DNA of 60,453 bases from a bacterium (GCA_030431855.1 JAUIII010000003.1:1-60453), one strand, 5' to 3'. Shown: positions 41,358 to 49,867, counted from the first letter of the stretch. Notes: a model not told the origin generated them from the sequence alone. Numbers and translations: made by a program.

Positions 41358-41409
41358 GGTTGAACACGGCTTTCGGTGCATGAATATGCCTCGAAAGCTT
41401 TGTTCAATC
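41358..41409 (+). promoter_or_regulatory. nested leader hairpin upstream of orphan 3
   Basis: GGTTGAAC (41358-41365) pairs with GTTCAATC (41402-41409), GCTTTCG (41369-41375) with CGAAAGC (41392-41398), and GCAT (41378-41381) with ATGC (41386-41389) around GAAT. It ends immediately before the Shine-Dalgarno GAGGAAAGG (41410-41418). It may be a cis-regulatory RNA; the type is unknown. Confidence 0.65.
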
Positions 41410-41428
41410 GAGGAAAGGAAACACCGGA

Positions 41429-41821
41429 ATGTCGGTTCGTGAGAAGAAGCTAGACATCGACGTGCTTCTCGCACACATTTCCATCTGGGTGTTTGTGCCG
41501 TTGTCACTGTGGAGCGTGAGCTACAACCTCGCGCACTTCGGTGAAACAATCACAGCCCCCGAGAACGCACACTGGTGGCACTACGTGTTCACCACCGCAG
41601 TGTTCGCTCTGGCGATCGAGACGGTGTGGGAAGTGAGCATGGTGCCGTGGCGTACGCCGATGGCGGTGATGCTGGCGATCGGCGTGCTGTACGACGTGTA
41701 CGTGTTCACAGTGGTGGGCCATGAAGTTCACGATGTCACTCGCTTCGTCCTGGACTTCGCCTGGATGATGGGACTGCTGTCGCTGTACAAGTTCCCACCA
41801 GTTCTGAAGGAGGTGGCCTGA
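41429..41821 (+). CDS. GC-rich orphan gene 3: four-TM protein (unknown)
   Basis: This 130-aa protein has four predicted membrane helices (LLAHISIWVFVPLSLWSVSY; YVFTTAVFALAIETVWEV; AVMLAIGVLYDVYVFTVVG; FVLDFAWMMGLLSLY) and conserved-looking charged residues in them (E in AIETVWE, D in YDVYV, HEVHD). It uses far more G/C-ending codons than neighbours. It has its own promoter, a structured leader and a terminator, and is bracketed by a 13-bp inverted repeat. Family not recognised. Confidence 0.7.
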   Translation: MSVREKKLDIDVLLAHISIWVFVPLSLWSVSYNLAHFGETITAPENAHWWHYVFTTAVFALAIETVWEVSMVPWRTPMAVMLAIGVLYDVYVFTVVGHEVHDVTRFVLDFAWMMGLLSLYKFPPVLKEVA

Positions 41822-41906
41822 TGGTTGCCCCGCGCGAATGTGGCAAGTGGATATGGGTTCAAACCTAGGTTCACGACTAGCGCCCGTGATGTTTTCCTAC
41901 ACCCCA

Positions 41907-41919
41907 TGTCTGCTTGTCA
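41907..41919 (+). repeat. 13-bp inverted repeat flanking orphan 3, right arm
   Basis: TGTCTGCTTGTCA, the exact reverse complement of 41343-41355. Both arms would be inside one transcript. Confidence 0.8.
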
Positions 41920-41970
41920 TGTTCGCACTGAATTTTTTAAACACCGAGTAATGTGAGTTGTGACCGCATA

Positions 41971-42006
41971 CTCTCGAGAGGCGCCTCAGGCTGAGAGGTC
42001 TTTTTT
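41971..42006 (+). terminator. intrinsic terminator after orphan 3
   Basis: CTCTC (41971-41975) pairs with GAGAG (41993-41997) around the self-complementary AGGCGCCT, followed by GTC and TTTTTT. Confidence 0.7.
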
Positions 42007-42041
42007 AGTTGGAAACCCGGTATATGAGCTATAGTTGAAAT

Positions 42042-43259
42042 GTGGACAGCCATCTCAATAAAAAAATATCCGCAGACTTATTTGAAAGACTAGAACTCCT
42101 TGGAAATTATTTAAGCGAAGATTTACAAGCAGCAGACCTGTCTGAAACAGATCTTATCCATGCTCAGCGAGAGCTTAACGAAATTACAGATTTAATATAT
42201 GAAAACAGATACGATATGAATGATCGTATGTTTTTAATTCATGAGGTACAAGCACTCATATACTGGGCTAGTGGCAACGAAGAACTTGCGTTTGAGCAGG
42301 CGAGTATCGCAAATGAAAAATGTGGAATGTATCATTTAACACGAACAACCCAAGCCATACTTAGCGAAAAGGAGAGCAGAAAGTCAGAGTATCGCGGTAA
42401 ACAAAGGAGTAAGATAAAGTGGGCACTTCTTGGGATGATTATACTAGGCACTTTTATCTTTAACTCCGATCAGTACGTGATTATGACTGCAGACAGTAAC
42501 ATGGTCAGTCTAGCTGAGGATGCAGGTATGACTTATCAAGGAAAAGTTCAATTTCTTCGCTCTTACCCGACCATTATTGATGAAGGTGAGATACGGTCTG
42601 TATGTTCAGGAACAGACATAGGAAAAAGCGGTATCCCGTTGGGGTGTTTTGACCCAAATACTGAAAGAATCTACATACGGGATCTTCCCACGAAGTACGA
42701 TTACTATGAGCGAACAATAGCCGTGCATGAAATGCTTCACGCTGCATACTTTAGAAGTAAGCCAAATGATTCTATACTTCAGGCAATTAATTCGTCTGGA
42801 GACAGCGCATCAATAAAAAAAGTACTCAAGGAATATGAATTCACGGATAGTGAAGAACAGTTGGACGAAAAACATTCATACGTTGCAATTTATCGCAAAA
42901 GTATCACATACGACTTAGACCAATACTACTCAAAGTATTTATCTGAGCGGTCATACATCAATAGCCTACATAGAGAATTAACAGCAGACTTTGCAACTCA
43001 GAAAAAACAAATGGATAAGATTGAAAAAGCAATTAAAGCTGGGTTTAGTGTAGCCGACCAATACTATTCAAGTCACGCAGCAGCAGCAAACTACGGGGAT
43101 GTCTACAATACTAACTTGTATTATGAACTCTATGAAAACAAGTTAAATGAAACAAATCGTATGGTCAAAAAATATAATTCAAAAGTTAATAAATATAACG
43201 AAAGCATTAGTATTATTAGCGGCAAGCCAGTGGAAGACCTTACGCCGCAAAAATTCTAG
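42042..43259 (+). CDS. membrane-anchored HExxH metallopeptidase
   Basis: The 405-aa protein has an N-terminal cytosolic helical region (~125 residues, TPR-like LIYWASGNEELAFEQASIANEKCG), a TM helix (WALLGMIILGTFIF), then an extracytoplasmic domain with VHEMLHAAYF, a zinc-peptidase HExxH motif, and a long C-terminal coiled coil. A third ligand is not obvious; the Glu/His in EEQLDEKHSYVAIY are candidates. The class and target are unknown. GTG 42042 is chosen because TATAGT lies 6 nt upstream (leaderless). Base composition returns to AT-rich here, opposite to the preceding orphan gene. Confidence 0.75.
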   Translation: MDSHLNKKISADLFERLELLGNYLSEDLQAADLSETDLIHAQRELNEITDLIYENRYDMNDRMFLIHEVQALIYWASGNEELAFEQASIANEKCGMYHLTRTTQAILSEKESRKSEYRGKQRSKIKWALLGMIILGTFIFNSDQYVIMTADSNMVSLAEDAGMTYQGKVQFLRSYPTIIDEGEIRSVCSGTDIGKSGIPLGCFDPNTERIYIRDLPTKYDYYERTIAVHEMLHAAYFRSKPNDSILQAINSSGDSASIKKVLKEYEFTDSEEQLDEKHSYVAIYRKSITYDLDQYYSKYLSERSYINSLHRELTADFATQKKQMDKIEKAIKAGFSVADQYYSSHAAAANYGDVYNTNLYYELYENKLNETNRMVKKYNSKVNKYNESISIISGKPVEDLTPQKF

Positions 43260-43272
43260 TTAGTAGTGGTAA

Positions 43273-43773
43273 CTAAAAATTAGTTAGGTAACTACCGCCG
43301 GGGCGGATGTAGTGGCACGTGTAGCCGAAGGGGACTTTTTGTAAGTAATCTTGGTGCTCTGGCTCGGCGACCCAGAATTTAGTGAATGGTTCCAGTGTGG
43401 TAACGACAGGGTTTTTCCAGCGGCCAGAGGCATTTACCGTTTCGATGAATTCTTCAGCGGTCTTTTTTTCTGTGTCATTTTGATAAAAAATAGCCGAACG
43501 GTAGCTGCTGCCAACATCATTGCCCTGACGGTCTTTTGTAGTGGGATCGTGAATTTGAAAAAAGAAATCGAGCAAGGCTTCGAAAGATGTTTTATCAGCA
43601 TCGTAAGTAATTTCGAGTGCTTCCGCATGGCCAGCGTGGTTGTAATAGTTTGGCGAATCGTTTTTGCCGCCTGTGTAGCCAGCCTCGGTATCTACTACGC
43701 CAGGTTGAACCCGGAACAACTCTTCCATGCCCCAGAAACACCCACCAGATAGATATGCTTTTTGAACACCCAT
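43273..43773 (-). CDS. msrA: peptide methionine (S)-S-oxide reductase
   Basis: MsrA repairs methionine-S-sulphoxide. The 166-aa protein has the catalytic [10 protein letters not shown], the substrate motif [23 protein letters not shown] and [11 protein letters not shown]. Only one further Cys is near the end (GYTCHYI), so recycling may be direct by thioredoxin. ATG 43773 is chosen: TACAAT lies 8 nt upstream on the minus strand (leaderless); the open frame continues ~55 codons upstream but over the divergent DUF427 gene. msrB is at 51705, not adjacent. Confidence 0.95.
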   Translation of the reverse strand: MGVQKAYLSGGCFWGMEELFRVQPGVVDTEAGYTGGKNDSPNYYNHAGHAEALEITYDADKTSFEALLDFFFQIHDPTTKDRQGNDVGSSYRSAIFYQNDTEKKTAEEFIETVNASGRWKNPVVTTLEPFTKFWVAEPEHQDYLQKVPFGYTCHYIRPGGSYLTNF

Positions 43774-43809
43774 TACTATATATTGTATACTAAATAGAGG
43801 AGGAACGCG

Positions 43810-44112
43810 ATGAAAGCAACATGGAACGGCGTGGTGGTTGCAGAGGCCCCACAAGAAGATTTGATAAAAATAGAAGGCAACTGGTATTTTCCACCCGATG
43901 CAGTGAAAATGGAATATTTTACGCCAACCGACCAGCACACAACGTGTTTTTGGAAAGGCGAAGCAAGCTACTACACGGTAGAAGCAGATGGCGAGAAATT
44001 CGAAAATGGCGCGTGGTACTATCCAGAGCCAAAAGACGGCTCAGTGGAACGAGTGAAAAAAGACTTTACGAACTACGTGGCGTTTTACCCACAAGTCAGT
44101 GTGAGCGAGTAG
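43810..44112 (+). CDS. DUF427-family protein
   Basis: The 100-aa protein matches the DUF427 pattern: [47 protein letters not shown] and [10 protein letters not shown]. It is a small beta-fold of unknown biochemical role. A GAGGAGG Shine-Dalgarno precedes ATG 43810. Only 36 bp separate it from msrA; the two -10 boxes (TATACT 43786-43791 on +, TACAAT 43787-43782 on -) overlap by 2 bp, so expression of the two is probably mutually exclusive or balanced. Confidence 0.9.
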   Translation: MKATWNGVVVAEAPQEDLIKIEGNWYFPPDAVKMEYFTPTDQHTTCFWKGEASYYTVEADGEKFENGAWYYPEPKDGSVERVKKDFTNYVAFYPQVSVSE

Positions 44113-44120
44113 TTTTCCAC

Positions 44121-44160
44121 ATCTAGCGTGGTATAAAACTACAACGCTCTATATCTAGCG
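44121..44160 (+). promoter_or_regulatory. paired ATCTAGCG repeats upstream of pyrG
   Basis: ATCTAGCG occurs at 44121-44128 and 44153-44160, 32 bp apart (three helical turns); the second is part of the near-palindrome CGCTCTATATCTAGCG. They lie just upstream of the pyrG -10 (TATAAT 44180-44185). A regulator site is likely but unidentified. Confidence 0.5.
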
Positions 44161-44193
44161 CCAACGAAACCAACATTGCTATAATGAAATCCC

Positions 44194-45792
44194 ATGGAAG
44201 AACAGAAACGCCATGGGCGCAAACAGAAATATATATTTGTCACGGGGGGAGTTCTCTCGGGGGTAGGAAAAGGCATTACAGCTGCGAGTATTGGAGCAGT
44301 TCTAAAAGCTCAAGGCTTGTCGGTTTCCATACAAAAATGTGACCCGTATCTCAATGTAGATGCGGGTCTTCTGAATCCTGCGGAGCATGGCGAATGTTTT
44401 GTGGCCAAGGACGGTGCTGAGACCGACCTCGACCTAGGGCACTACGAACGCTTTTTAGACGAAGAAATGACACAGAAAAACGCCACCCTCTCGGGCCGGC
44501 TACTGTCTGAGCTCATCGCCGATGAACGCGCTGGTAAATTTGGTGGCAAAACCGTGCAGCTAGTGCCACATCTGACACGCGCGATACAGAAATCGATTGT
44601 GATAGCAGGGCATGGCCAAGACGTGCATATAGTAGAAATCGGTGGCACAGTAGGCGACTACGAAGGTTTGAGTTTTGTAGAAGCCATACGTGAATTCGCA
44701 TTGCGGGTAGGGCGCGAAAACTGCATGTACGTGCACGTGGTGTATGTGCCGTTTATTGGTACCAGCAAAGAATTTAAATCGAAGCCAGCGCAGAACGCAC
44801 TAAACGACTTACGTGGCTTTGGTATTGTGCCAGATGCCGTGATAGTGCGTACCGATAATCCAGCACCTGTCTCGATTGCCAAAAAGATCGCGCTATTTGG
44901 CGGCTTGCCTGAAACATCTGTACTAATGATGCCAAATGTCGATAGTGTATTTCGCATACCAGAAGGCATTGCCAATAGCACGCTGATGGACCTACTAGAT
45001 AGTTTTACTGGTGAAACAAGTGAGCCAGAACTATCTGGCTGGCGCGAATTGGTCAAAAAGCAGCGCGCCAAAAAAGCGCATAAAGCAGTAATTGGCCTGG
45101 TGGCTAAATATACAGACAACGAAGATACCTACATTTCTGTGCTAGAAGCGCTAAAGGCAGCGGCATGGGATGAGAATACGGAGCTAGAAGTGAAATGGAT
45201 TAACGCTGAAACGGCAGATGATGATGATTTTGCCAGTGTGGACGGTATATTGGTGCCTGGTGGCTTTGGCACGCGTGGGCTAGAGGGCAAGATAGCCGCG
45301 GCTGGCTATGCGCTCGACCACAACAAACCATACCTTGGTATATGTTTAGGCTTGCAAATGGCGGTAGTAGCCGCCGCGCGCAAGGCGGGGCTGAAAGACG
45401 CTAGCAGTACCGAACTTGACCCAGAAACAAAGCACGATGTGGTGTATATAATGGAAGGCCAAGCTGGCAAAGAATCGACTGGCGGTACGTTGCGACTGGG
45501 CGACTACCCAGCCAAACTAAAATCTGGCTCGAAAATTGCCGAAGTATACGGCAGTGAAAAGGCAACCGAGCGCCACAGGCATCGCTATGAAGTGAACCAG
45601 AAATTTACCAAGGAAATAGAAGCCGGTGGGCTGACTATTTCAGGCACATCGCCAGACGGCAAGCTTGTGGAATATATTGAGGGCACTGAGCACCCGTATT
45701 TTGTGGCTACTCAAGCTCACCCAGAATTTAGAAGTCGCCCTATGCGACCGCACCCGATGTTCGTCGGCTTAATTCGTGCCAGTAAACACTAA
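44194..45792 (+). CDS. pyrG: CTP synthase
   Basis: PyrG aminates UTP to CTP using glutamine and ATP. The 532-aa protein has the synthase domain (TGGVLSGVGKGITAASIG P-loop, CDPYLNVDAG, HGECFVAKDGAETDLDLGHYERF, EIGGTVGDYE) and the class I glutamine amidotransferase domain (PGGFGTRG, GICLGLQ with catalytic Cys, THPEF-type QAHPEFRSRP). CTP synthase commonly begins within a few residues of the P-loop strand; here a 12-residue basic extension (MEEQKRHGRKQK) precedes it. TATAAT lies 8 nt upstream (leaderless). The stop overlaps a convergent gene by 4 bp. Confidence 0.98.
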   Translation: MEEQKRHGRKQKYIFVTGGVLSGVGKGITAASIGAVLKAQGLSVSIQKCDPYLNVDAGLLNPAEHGECFVAKDGAETDLDLGHYERFLDEEMTQKNATLSGRLLSELIADERAGKFGGKTVQLVPHLTRAIQKSIVIAGHGQDVHIVEIGGTVGDYEGLSFVEAIREFALRVGRENCMYVHVVYVPFIGTSKEFKSKPAQNALNDLRGFGIVPDAVIVRTDNPAPVSIAKKIALFGGLPETSVLMMPNVDSVFRIPEGIANSTLMDLLDSFTGETSEPELSGWRELVKKQRAKKAHKAVIGLVAKYTDNEDTYISVLEALKAAAWDENTELEVKWINAETADDDDFASVDGILVPGGFGTRGLEGKIAAAGYALDHNKPYLGICLGLQMAVVAAARKAGLKDASSTELDPETKHDVVYIMEGQAGKESTGGTLRLGDYPAKLKSGSKIAEVYGSEKATERHRHRYEVNQKFTKEIEAGGLTISGTSPDGKLVEYIEGTEHPYFVATQAHPEFRSRPMRPHPMFVGLIRASKH

Positions 45793-46361
45793 GAATTGCG
45801 ATGGCTAGCAGCTCTACCGAGGCGTAGCCTAGTTCTTTTTGCTCGTTTAGGACGAACCGTTTCAAGGTATTTGTTAATTTCTCTTAGTGCATCATCAATT
45901 GCTTGCAGCTCTTTCCAGTTTGCTTCATGGAGGTCATCGCCTAATGCTGTTACAAACCCTTCGGGTGTTACCTGGAATTGGTGAAGCCTATCGCGACCTG
46001 CCAGTATTTTAAGTGCGACATAAAGGTTAGGGTCCTGTTCGATAATGCGCGCTTCAGCATGATGTTTGCGATGCCCGCGATTGTAGTTGTAAGACTTTTG
46101 TGGAGGTAACTGAAGCACAGAGGAGTTTTCATCATAATCGGTTATTTCTCGTTCATAACTGACCGTTGGCGTAGTCCACGACCTATCGCCAGCGAATTCG
46201 GTTTCCGCTAGGCTGCCTTTACGTGCGTTCATGGCATCTATTACAGCTGGTGCTAATTGAGCAAGAGGTCCTTTTACTTCATGCGTATCGCGAGTTCTAG
46301 CATCAATTTCTCCCCAGAGCGCTGGGGTGGAACGGTTGTCGTCTTTCGGTGGCTTTATCAT
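45789..46361 (-). CDS. uncharacterised basic protein
   Basis: The 190-aa protein has no signal or membrane segment. Its N-terminus is Pro/Asp-rich, the middle carries QSYNYNRGHRKHHAEARI, and the C-terminus is strongly basic (RPKRAKRTRLRLGRAASHR), so nucleic-acid or ribosome contact is possible but unproven. A consensus promoter on the minus strand (TTGACT 46420-46415, 17 bp, TATTAT 46397-46392) gives a leader of about 25 nt. No family recognised. Confidence 0.65.
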   Translation of the reverse strand: MIKPPKDDNRSTPALWGEIDARTRDTHEVKGPLAQLAPAVIDAMNARKGSLAETEFAGDRSWTTPTVSYEREITDYDENSSVLQLPPQKSYNYNRGHRKHHAEARIIEQDPNLYVALKILAGRDRLHQFQVTPEGFVTALGDDLHEANWKELQAIDDALREINKYLETVRPKRAKRTRLRLGRAASHRNS

Positions 46362-46391
46362 GTATTTTTTGTTTTATAAGATAACCTATTT

Positions 46392-46420
46392 ATAATAGCA
46401 TAAGCGGAATAAAAAGTCAA
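46392..46420 (-). promoter_or_regulatory. consensus promoter of the basic protein gene
   Basis: TTGACT at 46420-46415, 17-bp spacer, TATTAT at 46397-46392 (minus strand). It lies back to back with the promoter at 46432. Confidence 0.8.
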
Positions 46421-46431
46421 GCATTGCTGTA

Positions 46432-46460
46432 TTGACGACAAACCGTAAGCGGTATATAAT
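46432..46460 (+). promoter_or_regulatory. consensus promoter of the 53-aa gene
   Basis: TTGACG (46432-46437), 17 bp, TATAAT (46455-46460). Confidence 0.8.
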
Positions 46461-46485
46461 AAAGCTACAAAAGAACAAAACACAT

Positions 46486-46647
46486 ATGGCAGAAGAAGAA
46501 TACAACGAATCAACAACTGGGTTAGACGACATGAGCGTGCTACGCGAATTGTTGCATACGATTCGTGGCCTGAGCCCTGTTTCTAGCTTGCAATACGAGC
46601 TAGCCGAAATTAATGACGATGCCGAAGCTGAAGTTAGTTACAGCTAG
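46486..46647 (+). CDS. 53-aa acidic small protein (unknown)
   Basis: MAEEEYNESTTGLDDMSVLRELL continues as one acidic amphipathic helix and ends EAEVSYS. It has its own consensus promoter 26 nt upstream of the ATG, which places the start at 46486 rather than further upstream. There is no Shine-Dalgarno. argS follows from its own promoter. Function is unknown. Confidence 0.6.
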   Translation: MAEEEYNESTTGLDDMSVLRELLHTIRGLSPVSSLQYELAEINDDAEAEVSYS

Positions 46648-46671
46648 GCGACCTCTGCTATACTTGAACAG

Positions 46672-48336
46672 ATGAACAAGCGTGTTGCGAGTGCGGTAAA
46701 GGAACTCTTCGATCAAGATGTCGAAGTGGTTTTAACACGCCCCGAAGCGCAATTTGGCGACTATGCAACTAATGTTGCTATGCAGCTGGCCAAGCCATTG
46801 GGACGAAACCCTCGCGAGGTGGCTGAAGAGATTGTTGAAACATTGCGTGGCTCTGATGAGTTTGCCGAGGTAGCGGTAGCAGGGCCTGGCTTTATAAACA
46901 TTCGACTTACTGACATGGCCTTGCTGAACGAAGCAAAACGAGAGCCAGGCAAACCATATACGGGCGTTTCGTACGTGATGGAGTACAGTTGCCCGAATGC
47001 ATTTAAAGAGCTACATACTGGCCATTTGTACCAGACATTTGCCGGCGATATATTGGCAAAATTGGTTGAAAACGCTGGGGCCACGGTGCACCGTACCAGT
47101 TTTGGTGGCGATGTAGGCCTGCACGTGGCGAAATGTTTGTGGGGTATGGTAGCAGAGCTAGGCGAGATTTCACCTGAAAAATTGAACACTGTGGGTGATG
47201 ATGCATTCGCGCGCGCGCGATGGATTAGTAACTGCTACGTAAAGGGCGCCGGAGCCTACGAAGAGAGTGATGAAGCTAAGCAAGAAATTGATGAGCTAAA
47301 CAAAACGATTTACGGCTTTCATAACGACGATGACCACGACAGTCCGCTGGCGCAAATTTACTGGCAAACACGTCAATGGAGCTTTGATTATTTTGATGCG
47401 TTTTATGAGCAACTGCAGGTGGATAGCCTGCGCTACTACCCAGAGAGTGCAACCGCGCCAACGGGAATGGAAGTGGTAAAAGCGCAGCTGGAAAAGGGTA
47501 ATCTAAAAGAGTCTGAGGGTGCAGTGGTATTTGAAGGAGACGAAGAAAAGCATCTACATACCCGTGTGTTTGTGACTAGCAAAGGCCTGCCAACCTATGA
47601 GACAAAAGACATTGGCGTGATATGGCAAGAACAGGCTGACTACAACTTTGACAAACGTATTTTGATAACGGGCAACGACCAAAAGGAATACATGCGCGTG
47701 GTGTTTGCCGCGGCTGATACCTTCCAGCCTGGTATTGCCGAGACTATGACACATCTGACCAACGGAACCGTGAAATTTGGCGATGGCAAGAAGATGAGTT
47801 CGCGACTGGGCAACGTGACACGGGCAGTTGATGTGCTAGAGGTAGTACGAGAAAAAACGCGGGAACTTGTGCAAGACGAAGCACTGGTAGAGCCAGTTGC
47901 GCTGGGTGCAATAAAATATGTGTTCGCCAAGTATCGACTTGGTGGCGACATTGCATTTAACGTAGACGATACAGTGACATTGAATGGTAATTCGGGTCCA
48001 TATATACAGTATGCGCACGCCAGGGCATGCAGTATCCACGATAAAGCAAGCGCCACGCCGACTCAGCCAGAAACACTGGATGAAAACGAGCGTGCACTAG
48101 TGCGAAAATTAGGCGAGTACGCTGGTGTGGTAGAAGCAGCCACGCGCGAGCTGATGAGTCATTTGATTTGTACGTATTTGTACGAGCTAGCCCAAGAATT
48201 CAACCGTTTTTACGAAAAATCACGCATAGTAGGCGACGTGCGTGAGGCTGAGCGTTTGTATTTGGTGGAACAATACATCGGCACACTAGCTGATGGGTTA
48301 CGGCTACTGGGGATACACGCGCCTGAGAAACTATAG
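46672..48336 (+). CDS. argS: arginyl-tRNA synthetase
   Basis: ArgRS charges tRNA-Arg. The 554-aa protein has a short N-terminal Add-1 domain (tRNA D-loop recognition; FGDYATNVAMQLAK), the class I HIGH region as NAFKELHTGHLY, the KMSK-like GKKMSSRLGN, and a C-terminal DALR anticodon-binding domain (LCTYLYELAQEFNRFYEKSRI). TATACT lies 7 nt before ATG 46672 (leaderless), in the gap after the 53-aa gene. Confidence 0.96.
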   Translation: MNKRVASAVKELFDQDVEVVLTRPEAQFGDYATNVAMQLAKPLGRNPREVAEEIVETLRGSDEFAEVAVAGPGFINIRLTDMALLNEAKREPGKPYTGVSYVMEYSCPNAFKELHTGHLYQTFAGDILAKLVENAGATVHRTSFGGDVGLHVAKCLWGMVAELGEISPEKLNTVGDDAFARARWISNCYVKGAGAYEESDEAKQEIDELNKTIYGFHNDDDHDSPLAQIYWQTRQWSFDYFDAFYEQLQVDSLRYYPESATAPTGMEVVKAQLEKGNLKESEGAVVFEGDEEKHLHTRVFVTSKGLPTYETKDIGVIWQEQADYNFDKRILITGNDQKEYMRVVFAAADTFQPGIAETMTHLTNGTVKFGDGKKMSSRLGNVTRAVDVLEVVREKTRELVQDEALVEPVALGAIKYVFAKYRLGGDIAFNVDDTVTLNGNSGPYIQYAHARACSIHDKASATPTQPETLDENERALVRKLGEYAGVVEAATRELMSHLICTYLYELAQEFNRFYEKSRIVGDVREAERLYLVEQYIGTLADGLRLLGIHAPEKL

Positions 48337-48368
48337 ACTTTTAGATATAAAAATGTTATAATATAAAG

Positions 48369-49472
48369 ATGAAGCTCGCTCATATACGAGAGTCTGCTGG
48401 ATTGTTGACGCCACGAAAAGATATTGCTGATCGTGACCCCGGTTTGAATCGCACCGAACTAATCTCGTCACAACGCCTTCGACGTATTGAAGCGGTATAT
48501 CTTGGCTCTGAACAAACATTTGCAGATAAGGTAGAAGCGGCCAATGAAGTAGGGCACATGGTGCGCCAGACATTACTGTTCGGTTCGATGGTAAAACAGG
48601 GTAATCAGCTATGGACGGAAGATGCTGAAACAGATTCAATGAAAACAAACTGCTATGGACACACGATCGTAACGTCTGAACTATTAGATGCACTAGCGAT
48701 TCCGCATTCGATCAGCTTTGCGAACGGTCATTCGTTTGTAACAATGTTCGACGAAGAAGGTAGCTATGCGCACATGATTGATGCACCATCGAAAGATCTG
48801 TTTGTGGAACTCGATAGTGCTGTGTACGGCAATTGGCCTGCGACTGTACTGGAAGACGAAGGCGTGAAATGCGTCACTAACATGCTCGACACGAGTAAAA
48901 TATTGGCACAAGTGAAACGTAAGCAACCGTATGAAATGCTACAAGAACATCCATGGCTGACTCATGCTAAATTGGTGCATGTTGATGAAGAGCCGACGGC
49001 GTCTGGCGTGTATGTGGTGATGATGCGTACATATCGACCTAAAGAAGGCAGAGAGATGCTGCGCCACTACGCGATGGCATTTCAGTATATGCACAATGGC
49101 AGCCTGGGTTCGGCATTGGATGCATTTGTGCAACTGGAGGGCTATTACCCTGATGTTGATAAAGAAAACCGACTCCAGCTGGCATCTAAACTACGTGAAC
49201 GGTTGGCGAAAGCAGGTCTGATAGATCAGATGGAAGATGTCGCTCGTGTGGTAGACGAAAGTCTCGCTAAAGATGGCCCGGCTGAAGACAGAACGAGCAA
49301 CCAATATTTCTTGTTGGATACTGCACGACGCATGGCGTATCTTTCAGGCAGCGATGAAGCATTGGATGATGTTGCAGAGGGCTATCTGCATGTAGGTAGG
49401 GTTACCGAGCTTGCCAAAGGAAAACAAAAGCGCGCACGCAACTTGGCTGCGCAAATTCGCAAACAGCGATAG
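48369..49472 (+). CDS. transglutaminase-like protein with helical C-terminus (putative)
   Basis: I know no exact family. The first ~180 residues show a Cys-His-Asp series in transglutaminase order: TNCYGHTIVTSELLDALAIP, then FANGHSFVTMF, then AHMIDAPSKD, with the Cys at the start of a helix as in the papain/transglutaminase fold. The C-terminal half is helical and TPR-like (YAMAFQYMHNGSLGSALDAF). The 367-aa protein has no signal peptide. It may be a cysteine peptidase, a crosslinking enzyme or an inactive homologue. TATAAT is 6 nt before the ATG (leaderless). Confidence 0.55.
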   Translation: MKLAHIRESAGLLTPRKDIADRDPGLNRTELISSQRLRRIEAVYLGSEQTFADKVEAANEVGHMVRQTLLFGSMVKQGNQLWTEDAETDSMKTNCYGHTIVTSELLDALAIPHSISFANGHSFVTMFDEEGSYAHMIDAPSKDLFVELDSAVYGNWPATVLEDEGVKCVTNMLDTSKILAQVKRKQPYEMLQEHPWLTHAKLVHVDEEPTASGVYVVMMRTYRPKEGREMLRHYAMAFQYMHNGSLGSALDAFVQLEGYYPDVDKENRLQLASKLRERLAKAGLIDQMEDVARVVDESLAKDGPAEDRTSNQYFLLDTARRMAYLSGSDEALDDVAEGYLHVGRVTELAKGKQKRARNLAAQIRKQR

Positions 49473-49522
49473 GAATTTAGTGATATAATTTCTTTAGAAT
49501 TTAATCTAAGGGAGTTTTTGCA

Positions 49523-49852
49523 ATGGTAAAAAAGCACGCAAGCGGATTTATGACATTTATTCGTGAACAAGGTGTTGTAGGCTTGGCAGTAGGTCTAGCA
49601 ATTGGTGTAGCAGCAGGCGACACGGTGGCAAAGCTGGTGGAGGGCTTTGTAAACCCAATCGTAGCGCTGATAGTAGGTTCACAGGAAGGCCTGCAGGCAG
49701 CAGTATGGACAGTCAATGTTGGCGACCGATCAGCTGACTTTGCCTGGGGTGCATTTGTGAGCTCGGCGATTACACTATTAGCTACTGCATTGGTTATTTA
49801 CTGGCTGGTACACGTAGCCAAGCTAGACCGCATGGACAAGAAAAAAGACTAA
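49523..49852 (+). CDS. mscL: large-conductance mechanosensitive channel
   Basis: The 109-aa protein has the MscL layout: N-terminal amphipathic helix (SGFMTFIREQGVVGLAVGLAIG leading into TM1), a periplasmic loop and TM2 (AITLLATALVIYWLVHVAKL) with a basic tail. It opens under membrane tension to release solutes on osmotic downshock. A GGGAG Shine-Dalgarno is preceded by a small hairpin (TTAGA/TCTAA); TATAAT (49484-49489) gives a leader of about 30 nt. A terminator follows. Confidence 0.85.
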   Translation: MVKKHASGFMTFIREQGVVGLAVGLAIGVAAGDTVAKLVEGFVNPIVALIVGSQEGLQAAVWTVNVGDRSADFAWGAFVSSAITLLATALVIYWLVHVAKLDRMDKKKD

Positions 49853-49867
49853 TCCGTAAAACGCATA

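Noticed and set aside
41841-41880. tmRNA-like or tRNA-like element after orphan 3
   Set aside because: GGGTTCAAACC looks like a T-arm, but no acceptor stem or other arms pair with it.
43774-43938. 55-codon N-terminal extension of MsrA
   Set aside because: It would overlap the divergent DUF427 gene, and [15 protein letters not shown] is a normal MsrA N-terminus with a leaderless-type start.
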